Source: Catonia carolina (taxonomy: Eukaryota > Arthropoda > Insecta > Hemiptera > Achilidae). From it: a DNA stretch of 64,000 nucleotides. Of this stretch, positions 54,934-64,000 are shown in pieces. How positions within the stretch are numbered: the stretch's first letter is position 1; every line of letters starts with the position of its first letter. The position numbers and the translations under genes are program-made. Below the pieces are notes generated by a model. That model saw only the letters and a list, made by a program, of their open reading frames with translations. It was not told the origin of the DNA and searched no databases. The stretch lies in assembly GCA_035578175.1 (NCBI GenBank), contig JAQMRL010000001.1:60039553-60103552 (forward strand), given 5' to 3'.

Positions 54934-55441
54934 CACAATATGTAAAAACAGCAAATAATGAAAGTTTTGGTTACTTGACCATAACACGAAACAACATAAA
55001 TTATGATAACCTAAAAATCCGGGCCAAGCAACCGAAGTTATAATAGACAAATTGATTATACACAGCCTTTGCAATTTTACGACTGCTGTAGCACGTGAAA
55101 ATGTTTAACCGAAATTATTATAAAAACAATTGATGAAATAATAAATAAAAAACCATGTTCTATATATAAACTGCAACGTTTCTAAGTATATGAATACAAA
55201 TAGTACAAAACAAAATTTTACTTCCTAAAATGAGACTAAAGTACAGAAGATTAGTAGTAGTCATGTCAAGAAGTACACACAATTGACCAAGTGAATGGAT
55301 TGGGGAAGCATTGCGATCAGCTGATTCAAACAACTTTAAATGTTTTACGTTATGGTTATTGTTTTTGATGAATTATATTGAAAATACACGTTTTAATCAT
55401 TTCATTCTAGACGGGAATGTTCGTTACTGCGAAGGTTGTAG
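54934..55441. promoter_or_regulatory. Putative divergent promoter of mRpL44 and SPRTN
   Basis: The region separates the mRpL44 start (-) from a possible noncoding first exon on the + strand ending GCGAAGGTTGTAG at 55441 before a perfect GTAAGT donor. If spliced to the acceptor at 62204, this would be the 5' UTR of the SPRTN-like gene. No TATA box or known factor site is evident. The exon link is inference. Confidence 0.4.
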
Positions 55442-56711
55442 GTAAGTTCCATGAAGGAAATGGTCTGTGCCTAACTACCAATATTAGTTTAGTGGTGAAA
55501 GTGAGAAAGAATTTTGCATTTAATCGTAAATTATTAAAGTATAAAATTATGTCAAATATTTGTTAGAAATCGAAACCTCAAGATGATTGAAAATGACAAC
55601 TTGCATTAATTATCATAGGTGGTACTTGAAACTTGTAAAGGAGCATGTAATTTCATGACATTGCTTCAGTGAGAAAAGTGCCTTAAAAAGGTTAGTGAAT
55701 ATAATGTGATTGTGTTTAGCAGCAGTTGACAATCCTGCATCACTAAAATAAACGATTGAATAATAATAATGGATAAGGGAAGTTGGATATTTTAGCATTA
55801 TAGAAAAACACGATCTACTCACTTAATTTTCGTTGTGTTTTGGGTGAGGTTGTTTGCAGTCTGTTTTTGTCTAATTTCAGAAAGTAATTACATAATACTG
55901 TATTAGGGAGATTAATATTGAATGAAATCTAGGTAATCAATAATTTAGGCCTAATAAAAATATAACTTTAATGAATGTTATATACCAATTAATTAATTAG
56001 GCTTAATAAATTGACATTCAAGTGATTTTTGTGGTTAACATGAAATCAAAATTATCATGTCGAACAATATTTTTATTGTAGTTTTTATTTTAAACTTGAC
56101 AGTTTTCTAAGGTTTTGTTTCCTTTTTTTAAATTTTGCAATGAATTAGGTTAGTTGTACATAAGGGTTAAATTTTAAAGCTATACATCATTCGATGAGAA
56201 AGTGGTTAGTGAGCATTTCTATGGTTGATAAATACTCTTGTATTCAGTTATGTTGTACAGTTGTATAATGTATCTCTGAATTTTCAGTATGGATTTATTA
56301 ATTATTAACTGTTTTCTCTGGGAATATTCTAAACATAATACTGCCATTGTAAAAGTTAATAAAACATTATAGAACCTCATAAACTAGTGTACTGAAGGAG
56401 TGTCTAGTTTATAACATGTTATGTACAATTTATTTTCTAGTTAAGTTATATTATTACCATATTTAATTATGAGTGAATTACGTAACTAAGAAAACAAGAT
56501 TCATATAAATTATTGTGACTTTTTAAAACAAAAACTTTACATTTTTGTAAATAGCAAGATTGCTGTTAAATTATTCTAATAATGAATAATTTAAAAGGTT
56601 TTTTAAACAAACAATTGTAATGATTGTGAATATAAAGGTTATCTGAACTGTTAATGACTAGAAATTATTAGAGTGTGAAAAAATGTATGATTTTGTGGAT
56701 TGACAGAAACG
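55442..56711. other. Stretch with no recognised feature, possibly SPRTN intron 1
   Basis: AT-rich, with no coding exon and no repeat shared within the window. Confidence 0.4.
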
Positions 56712-58143
56712 ATAATTTATGAAGGGGCTTTTGTCCAAAAATATGGCAAATTGAATTATATGCGTTTTTTGCATCCGTATACATAGTTCTACCGTTTAGT
56801 TGTGAAAGGACCTTTGTCCCATTACCTATTGCAGAATTACCTATTGCCACTAGAAAATTTTGATCATTTATGAAAGGGCTGTTGTCCTGGACATACGTCC
56901 TTTCATAAATAAAACAGCTAACTTCCAGACTTCACTGGCATACACTGTTTGAGGTTATATTAGCCATTGTATTATTAGCAGATAAAGGACCTTCTGAGGT
57001 GTGTTCCTTCCTGCACCAGTACATAAGCGATAATATCTCGCCTAGTATCACCGAGTTGTACCTTTTTAGTGATAACTGCCCAGGGCAGAACAAAAATCAT
57101 GGTTTGGTTAGATTTTTGCTGGCGCTTACTGACAGTGGTAGATTTAACTAAATAATTTACAAGCTGCCAATGAGAGGACATTCATACCTTCCGTGCAACA
57201 GGGATTTCGCTTTAGTAAAAAAGGAAATTAAAGATGAATGATCGGTACTACACTATGAATGAGTTAACTGAGATGATTGCTCTTTTGAGTCTGGGAAGGT
57301 TTACTGTAAGATTAGTGCCAACAGAAAGTGTAAAGGATTTCGTTCATGGTGGTCAGGGTTTTATAAAAATAATTCAGTGGCACTTGAAACTAGGCACATG
57401 AAGAAAAGTCGCAGGGAAGGTTTTTCTATTTCAAAATTTCATGAATTCCATTTTTATTCAAGTAAAAAGAGAAAACTGTCTGCTTTGAGGTATATGGTTA
57501 GCACAGGTCTGAGTCAGCAAAGGACTTTCGATCGGTATTGAAGAAGCTAGTTTCTTTTCCTCATGAAAGTGCTTATACTGGTCCGCGCCTGATATATGCT
57601 GCTAAAGTGAAATATATCAGCAAGATGATGACTTACATCCCTGACTAGGCTCAAGAATTTTTCAAAACTATAGTGAATGGACCAACTAGAACAGAAGTAA
57701 AAAAAAAAATGATTGTGGTGGGGAAAAGTTATTGTAATAAGTAACAATAATACCTTTAAAAGAGATTTTTGTATTTTATTATAACGTCATAGGAGTACTT
57801 TTTGAATAATAGTTAAAAATAATTCAATCTAATGAACTTATTAAATTACCTCAATAAAACCTATTTATTTTTGTTGTTAAGCCCATTTTGTATATTAAAA
57901 TAATTTATTAAATTTTATATCATGTTTATTTTATGAAAGGGCTTTTGTTCAGCCGCTTTTAACAGCCGTTACAATATATGGACAAATTAAAAAAATATCA
58001 AACAATTCTCACAAAATCACTTCATTATAATCATTATTCATGTTTTTTCAATAATTTTTTTTCTAATATAATTTATGTGAAATAATTTTTTTCGATTTCC
58101 CAACAATTGGGTGTCCTGGACAAAAGCCCTTTGATAAATTATT
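56712..58143 (+). mobile_element. TIR DNA transposon of 1.43 kb with SDNCPGQNKN-type protein remnant
   Basis: The left end ATAATTTATGAAGGGGCTTT then TGTCC is mirrored at the right end (GGACAAAAGCCCTTTGATAA then ATTAT). The GGGCTTTTGTCC motif also recurs inside, with an internal palindrome near 56868-56915 (TTTATGAAAGG ... CCTTTCATAAA). The body has a broken + strand frame: LFSDNCPGQNKNHGLVRFLL, then KLPMRGHSYLPCNRDFALVK, and later RKCKGFRSWW. The SDNCxGQNKN and GHSxLPCDRDF motifs resemble transposase-like proteins common in insects (DUF7869-like), but I cannot place the superfamily. Several stops inactivate it. Confidence 0.75.
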
Positions 58144-59129
58144 GATTCGTTTCAAAAAAGAAACATTGTTTTTACTTTTCTGCTAACCAGAATAAGATGA
58201 AGCATTATCAATGATAAGAATTGTTTTCCAGTTAAAGTTATTTTATTTCAAATCTTTTTCAACATAATGCACTGCAAATCGTTTACAAAACAACTCTTAT
58301 CAATTGCCTCATTTATTCTTGCATTAGAGGATGGTTTTGGTACCATAACCTGCATGTCAAATATATTGCTTCTATAAATAAATGTTGCATAGGCCTATTT
58401 GAATGCATGTCTTGTCTTTTCCTAAAAGTTGTAACTTTCAACTTGCATTCACATTACCTGTTACATTGCTATATACCAGAATTATCGTGTGCATCAGCAA
58501 TGAAAGTTAGGGATGCGTTTGCCTGAAAGAATAATGTGGGCCATGAGTTTTATGGAATGTTGGATAACCAGGGCTTGAGTTTGTAAACTCATAGATGCCA
58601 GTGGTTTTAGTATTAAACAGAACGTTTTAATAAATGGCCTGGTAAGCCCTTATAGGTATTGAAAATTGTGTTTTAACCAGTTTGTTGTAGTGGTAACATC
58701 TGGGGCGTGTGTTAATGAGTTATCTTTATAACCCATACATATGGTCAATTTATTTGATGGTTAAAATGACTGTCAAAGTGGTGCAAGTGGAGGTAAGTAC
58801 GCTTGGCTGAAAAGCTGAAATTCTGAACTTTGTTTTTAAGCCAGGGTCAAATAATTTTCCCACTGGATTTTAGTTGTTTAGTAACTCACTGCAATCTCTA
58901 ATTCAACTTAATATTTGACAACAGTGTCCTGATAAAATAAATATTTTTTTGTTTGAGCCTCCATTGATTAGAACGTCACTTGTATTATGATTTGTAGAAT
59001 AAATTAAAACAAAAATTCTGTATACATGGAATACTTTAACACAGCAATAAGTAACATCAGTCTAATGTTAATTATAATAATTTGTAGAAAAGAGATTGTG
59101 CAATTTATCATTATAAAGCTCATCATTAC
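58144..59129. other. Stretch with no recognised feature
   Basis: No exon or recurring repeat identified between the TIR element and the family R fragments. Confidence 0.4.
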
Positions 59130-59370
59130 CCAATAAAAAATTTGGTGTTAAACACTCACATGCCTTTCTTTTACAAATGTAAATAATAACATTAAAAACA
59201 TAACCTAATTTTAATCATGAATTAATAATGCCATATGAAATGAACCTCAGTTCAACTTAAAAATATGGGAAGTCACTTATTTATGCTAAACTAAATGCTG
59301 TAGAAAAAACCACTTGAAATAAAAGTTTTAGATTTTTTAATTTTCTACAACTTTGATTGCGGTCGAACTC
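59130..59370 (-). repeat. Long interspersed repeat family R, partial copy
   Basis: On the - strand this is the right-hand end of the family: the TTGTGTGAGTGTTTCACACC-like terminus (mutated), and the TGAACCTCAGTTCAACTTAA block that corresponds to CTAAACTGAGGTCGATTTTA at 40530. Confidence 0.65.
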
Positions 59371-60579
59371 GAAAATAACAAGCTTGCTTTTAGCAAGAAC
59401 TTTAAAATAACGAGCAAAACATCAGGATTCGTTTGGTTTTGTTTCTTAATAATGTTAAATTAACTTGTGTTTAATGAGGTAGTTAAGCATTGATATTTGG
59501 TTGTAACGAGCATATTGTATCTGAAAGGACACTCTTGATATTGTATTATATTATCTCTTTATTCTGTAGAAGAATTGATTTTGTACTTTTATTGTATATA
59601 TAATATAAGTACTGAAGTACTGATTTAATTTATTGAAGATTTGTACAAGATACACGAAAGCGCTATAAACATTGGTAAGTGTTTTCTGTTACCGTATTCT
59701 GGGGGTTAGAAATATATATTTCAATTTTAAATAATATGGCTGTTTAAAATCCTACATAGGATGTTTGATAAAAAAATAAAAATATAAGTACTATATATTG
59801 TAAACTCTGTATTGTAAACCATTAATGTAGTATGTACTTATTTATCAAATATGACTTGTACATTATGAAGAAGTTTTATTTAAGGCTGTTAATGAGTTGG
59901 GTTTTACCAAACTATTTGTACAGTGCATAGTCCTAATGTAATTTTTGGTATACCATAATATTAATATGTGGTTCGGTTCATACAATTTCGTATTGTAATA
60001 CATTACTTTAATTGCATTGTTAGAAAGTGGGTTTTGTGTTTATAATGGCACTGTCGTATGTGCAAACAAAACCAGTTTTTCCAAAAATTGTGCACTACTG
60101 AATGGGATAAAGTTTTTACTACTCACTGTACATTTCACTAGCAATTTATATTATAGCAATAAATTTAAAATACATATTTTAAAGTATAGACCTTAATTGA
60201 TTTTTTCAAGTAAATTGTAAAAAATACTTTAATAACCACAGGGATCTTACAGCTTACAGCTATTACTATTTAGTTATATGTACTTAATTACACAAAAAAG
60301 TTAGTGTTGTGAGTAAACTCGGAAAAAATGAGCACTGGTTTTAGCAAGTACATTTGTTCGGTCCCTTCAATCTCATTATAACCATGTTCAACTGTATACA
60401 GGACGTTCTGAAAAAGGGTTCCAAGAATTCAGGGCGTGATTCCCCACAACAAAAGAAGAAAAAAAGAAATTAACATAGGTTCGAAAATCATTAGTACTTA
60501 TTTAAATAATTATATACTTTTGTGTAAAATGCCTAGTTAGGCCGTATTATTAAAAAAAATTGCCATAAGAGCACAGGTC

Positions 60580-61440
60580 CCCCATGAATTTCAGCTTACA
60601 TGCTGCTTATCCTATCTTCTAGCAAAAAAATCTGGTGTGAAACACTCAACACAACTTTCTCTTGCCGATACAAATAATGAATTATAACCTAACATTAGTA
60701 TTATAACAGGAGTGAAAGATGCAAAATGAAAATGAACCTCAGTTTGGCTTAAAAATACAGAAAACACTCTTTCACGCTAAACTAGGCTCTGTAGAAAAAA
60801 ATGCGCCAAATAGAAAATGTAGATCTTTTTTCTATGAACTTGATTATCACTTTTGTCGTAAAATGCATACTAAGGCTGAAATTTTTAAAAAATCGATTTT
60901 TTACACGTTTTCGAGAGAAAAAAACAAAATCGCTAATTACCGCTAAACTAAGCGTTATACAAAAAAAATGTTTGAAATAAAATTGTAGAATTTTAAATTC
61001 TCTACTTCTTTTATTACGTACATTTTTATGCTAAAATGCATATTAAAGTCGCAATCTTAAAAAACAATTTTTTTATGAGAAAACAACCTTTCCAAGAATT
61101 TCAGCAGACATGGCGCCTACCCTATCTTGTAGAGCATAAAAAAATGTATTAAATGAGGCGATTTTTAAAAAAATTGTAGTAGCCGTTTTTGAGAGAATCG
61201 CAAAAAGTGAAAAATTACATGAATATACTGCCTCCGGTTGACCAATTGAAAATTTTGGTGTCTAACTCAAGTTTCAAGTTCATACGATTTTCCGTTCTTG
61301 AGATATTCCATTCACACACACACACACACACACAGACCAATCGCTAAAAACATGTAGATTCGGAGAAAACTCGATTTTGAAAAATTGATGTGAAAACAAT
61401 ACTTTCCTTCCTATATATTCATATAGGCAAGGGAAAGTAA
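60580..61440 (-). repeat. Long interspersed repeat family R, near-complete copy
   Basis: The reverse orientation of 39763-40690: begins AAAAAATCTGGTGTGAAACA, includes both internal subrepeats, TTCGAGAGAAAAAAAC-type sequence, (CA)n at 61313-61334, and ends in the hairpin CTATATATTCATATAG then GCAAGGGAAAGTAAAAA. Confidence 0.8.
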
Positions 61441-61806
61441 AAATATGTGGTAAATAACATGGTTTTAAAGAGCCATTTTTGAAGAAATCACAAAAAGTGA
61501 AAAATTGCACAAATAAATAAACTACTGCTTCCAGTTGACTGAGTTTGATGAAAATGTTTGTATTGGGTCTCATTGTAGTACCTAACTTAATTTCCAAGTT
61601 TCAACTTCAAATGCTATTCTTGAATATTCTTCTAACCCGTTCTTAAAATATTTTGTTCACACACACACAAACCAATATGTAAAAACATGTTTTTTGGGTT
61701 CAGGGGGTCTAAAAACATGTAGATCCGAAGAAAACTCAATTTTGAAAAATCGACATGAAAACAATACTTTCCTTCCTATATTCATATAGGTAAGAGAAAG
61801 TAAAAA
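61441..61806 (-). repeat. Family R, terminal fragment, tandem copy 1
   Basis: Directly follows the previous copy and repeats only its last 360 bp, from GAGCCATTTTTGAAGAAATC to CATATAGGTAAGAGAAAGTA. Together with the next fragment it forms a head-to-tail array of family R ends. Confidence 0.75.
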
Positions 61807-62130
61807 AAATGTGGTAAATAACATGGTTTTAAAGAGCCATTTTTGAAGAAATCACAAAAAGTGAAAAATTGCACAAATAAACTACTGCTTCCAGTTGACT
61901 AAGTTTGATGAAAATGTTTGTATTGGGTCTCCTTGTTCACTTAATTTCCAAGTTCAACTTCAAATGCTATTCTTGAATATTCTTCTAATGCGTTCTTAAA
62001 ATATTTTGTTCACACACACAGACCAATCTGTAAAAACATGTTTTTTTTTGGTTCAGGGGGCCTGAAGTTGTGTATTTTCAATGGAAAATTGACATTAAAA
62101 CAATACATTCATGTAGGTCTTGAAAAAAGA
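61807..62130 (-). repeat. Family R, terminal fragment, tandem copy 2
   Basis: Nearly identical to 61441-61806, with a shared ATGTGGTAAATAACATGGTT start. The last 50 bp is diverged, so the terminal hairpin is lost. Confidence 0.75.
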
Positions 62131-62245
62131 GTAAAAAGTAACATTACTAATTTATTTATATTGAGCCATCTTATTTCATTACATAATGGTTTGTATGTTT
62201 ATAGGATAATTGAAGACCAACTAACACAGCAAAGTCGATGATACA

Positions 62246-63718
62246 ATGGATTCTGATTTTATTTTGGCTCTACGACTTCAAGAAGAGTTTAATAATGAAC
62301 TAAAAGATCTTGAAATGCAGAGAAAAGCAACAAAACGAAAATCTCCATTGGTTCGTATCACATACATTTACTTATTTTAACAGTACGTTTCTGCTTCTGT
62401 ATAGGAAGGATGAAACAGCTTAATTTTTCCTTTAGTTTTTTTAATTTATTTATTATCTCGTCATTTATTGGTTTATTGCACTTAATTTGCATTTTCTTTG
62501 GGGAAGTGAATTAAAGGTTTACTTAGTCTAGCCGTATAATATTGTTAATATTTTTGTATCTTAATCAGTTTGAATAAATTAAAGAAATTTAGTGATAAAA
62601 ATCTGAAAATTTTTAAAATTTTTTAAAATCTTTTAGATTTAAAAAAATAATAATCAGTCCGTGTTTTCAATTTTTTTCTAATCAATTATTTATATTTTTT
62701 TAAAGTTTATTTGTTTAAAGTCACATCAACTGCTTGGTTATTAGCCACTACAGTGGAACTATGTGACCGTAACTGTGAGATTTAACTGGTGAAAATTTCC
62801 AGACCCTGGCTGGGAATCGAACCTGGGACCTCTGTGTGGTAGGCTAACATGCTAACCACTACACTACAGAGGCAGCCGTTTAATTTTTATAATAGATAAA
62901 TATTGAAGATTCTGTCATGTAAGTCACGTAAATGCACTTGCAATTATTTACCAAATATTTTTGTTTTTAAATTAAATAAAACAAATGAATATGATTTGCA
63001 AGTTAATTCAATGCATGAAAAGTTAAATTTTCCTATTAAAATTTGTACAACCTTTGACTGTCTGAAAAGGTTGTTTCAGATTAGACAGGCTTTGAAATGA
63101 GAAAATATTAGAGTAGATCTAAGAGTCGAAACACTGAATACTAAAATCAGTGAGTACACAAGGAGATGAAGTGATTTTGTTCAACGAATGCTTCGAAGAA
63201 GAATTCCACTCAAAACACTGAAGTTCAGGCCTGAGGGAAATGGCGATAAGGGTAGGCCTTGGAGGAGATAGTTACAGACTGTGACATGTGTACCTATTCG
63301 TAATGAAAGAAGAACAAAAAGTATGCATTATCTATATAAACAAATGGATACACAGTAAATTTGTTAAAACGTTACAGTAAAATTTGAATAGTAAATCACT
63401 ATTATTAATTTGTCAAACCTAGAGCTGTCAGTTCTTTATAATTATTACATCACAGGGATTGTTATGTAGGATCATATATTTTTTTGAATAGCTACTGATG
63501 TGATCTAATTGAGAGAATGTATTAATTTTTCAGGTTGAAGACAACAGATTTTCAGGTACACCAAATAAAGTGCATAAACCACAATCACTTGTCGATCCGA
63601 ATTGGGAAGTTATAGACCCAACTCCTGACATTCATGGACTTTTTATGAATTTTAACAAACATTTTTTCTGCGGTAGATTAGATTCAGTTGAAGTTCGTTG
63701 GAGCCCACGCATGTACTC
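62246..63718 (+). CDS. SPRTN: SPRTN-like DNA-protein-crosslink protease, 5' part (runs off the window)
   Basis: Two coding exons are visible: 62246-62350 and 63534-63718, about 96 codons, phase 0 then phase 2 (donor GTGAGT). The protein opens MDSDFILALRLQEEFN, as in animal SPRTN, and continues DPNWEVIDPTPDIHGLFMNF, then FFCGRLDSVEVRWSPRMYS, the start of the SprT metalloprotease domain. The zinc-binding HExxH motif and the C-terminal interaction motifs would be encoded beyond the right edge. SPRTN degrades proteins crosslinked to DNA during replication. An acceptor at 62204 precedes a 41-nt noncoding part containing an out-of-frame upstream ATG (62238), which might dampen translation. The donor of the first coding exon (GTTCGT) is weak. 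A SINE and a LINE fragment lie in the intron. Confidence 0.9.
62702..62878 (-). repeat. tRNA-derived SINE, family C
   Basis: On the - strand: GGCTGCCTCTGTAGTGTAGT with GGTTAGCATG, B box GGTTCGATTCCCAGCC, CTGGAAATTTTCACC, and a tail CAGTTGATGTGACTTTAAAC. The best-preserved member of the family. Inside the first coding intron of the SPRTN-like gene. Confidence 0.9.
63100..63290 (+). mobile_element. LINE 3'-tail fragment
   Basis: The translation VDLRVETLNTKISEYTRR, stop, SDFVQRMLRRRIPLKTLKF, then GDKGRPWRR matches the LxVxxLxxKIxxYRxxW..H..RM...RIP......GxRxxGRPxxRW region of RTE-like LINEs, with stops at key positions. Confidence 0.75.
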
Positions 63719-64000
63719 GTGAGTAAATACAATAAACATGAACTAGACCTAATTACTATTTTACAGCCCCGTGAAATAGTTATTACCACAGATGTCAAAG
63801 ATATAAACAGCCGTAGCGCAACAGTAAAACATATTTCACAGTTAGAAATTTGTTAGCCATATTGAATTAAACAATCTTATCATGTCTTTATATGGCATAA
63901 ATTTTCCAAATTTGGTCTGAAGTGAATTATTTTTAATTACGTATTTATTTATGTATTTATTACGTTTGTGAAAAACTGTATTGTGATAACTTCTTCAGTT

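Noticed and set aside
54934..55074. Upstream in-frame start adding 47 aa to mRpL44
   Set aside because: The extension is hydrophobic and Cys/Trp-rich, unlike a mitochondrial presequence, while the Met at 54933 begins a typical one in a good start context.
1..64000. CRISPR arrays, bacterial operons, phage or plasmid features
   Set aside because: No regularly spaced identical repeats and no bacterial gene organisation. All coding signals are spliced animal genes or eukaryotic transposons.

Overview
This is animal nuclear DNA, almost certainly from an insect. It is AT-rich, has long introns with canonical GT-AG junctions, encodes insect-like versions of conserved animal proteins, and carries a dense load of decayed transposons. 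I cannot name the species. The repeat spectrum (many mariner relics, tRNA-derived SINEs, RTE-like LINE tails, Penelope-type sequence) would fit a hemipteran or another large-genome insect, but that is inference.

I can assemble five protein-coding genes. From left to right: (1) FAM177-family gene, + strand, 4 coding exons, 970-5710, 171 aa. (2) ENKD1-like enkurin-domain gene, + strand, 8 coding exons, 20699-37678, 472 aa. An RFX X-box and a forkhead site lie about 190 bp before its start codon, as expected for a ciliary gene. (3) A two-exon gene for an unrecognised secreted protein, - strand, 48405-42873, 356 aa, with a signal peptide, an alternating-tryptophan motif and a Thr/Ser-rich middle. 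(4) mRpL44, mitochondrial ribosomal protein L44, - strand, 54933-53917, 338 aa, single coding exon. (5) The 5' part of a SPRTN-like DNA-protein-crosslink protease gene, + strand, from 62246 off the right edge. Its noncoding first exon may lie near 55441, making it divergent from mRpL44.

Most of the rest is mobile DNA. I see at least four tRNA-derived SINE families; fragments of RTE-like LINE 3' ends; several mariner/Tc1 relics, one of 1.35 kb with both terminal inverted repeats; a pogo/Tigger element; a piggyBac-like MITE with TTAA duplications; a 1.43-kb TIR element with an SDNCPGQNKN-type protein remnant; foldback elements; and a long interspersed repeat family present seven times. A GIY-YIG/Penelope relic lies near 39.4 kb.

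The most interesting non-genic signal is in the foldback family at 3.3, 18.2, 50.0 and 51.4 kb. Its arms contain a nearly complete type I hammerhead-ribozyme core (CTGATGA, stem II, GAAA, 4-bp stem III, GTA cleavage triplet, short stem I). Other points worth following up are a decayed duplicate of an ENKD1 exon at 34997, the orphan tryptophan-motif protein, and the ciliary promoter motifs.

There are no bacterial features, CRISPR arrays, free-standing tRNA genes or rRNA genes. Exon structures were built by eye from reading frame, splice signals and protein similarity, without transcript data.
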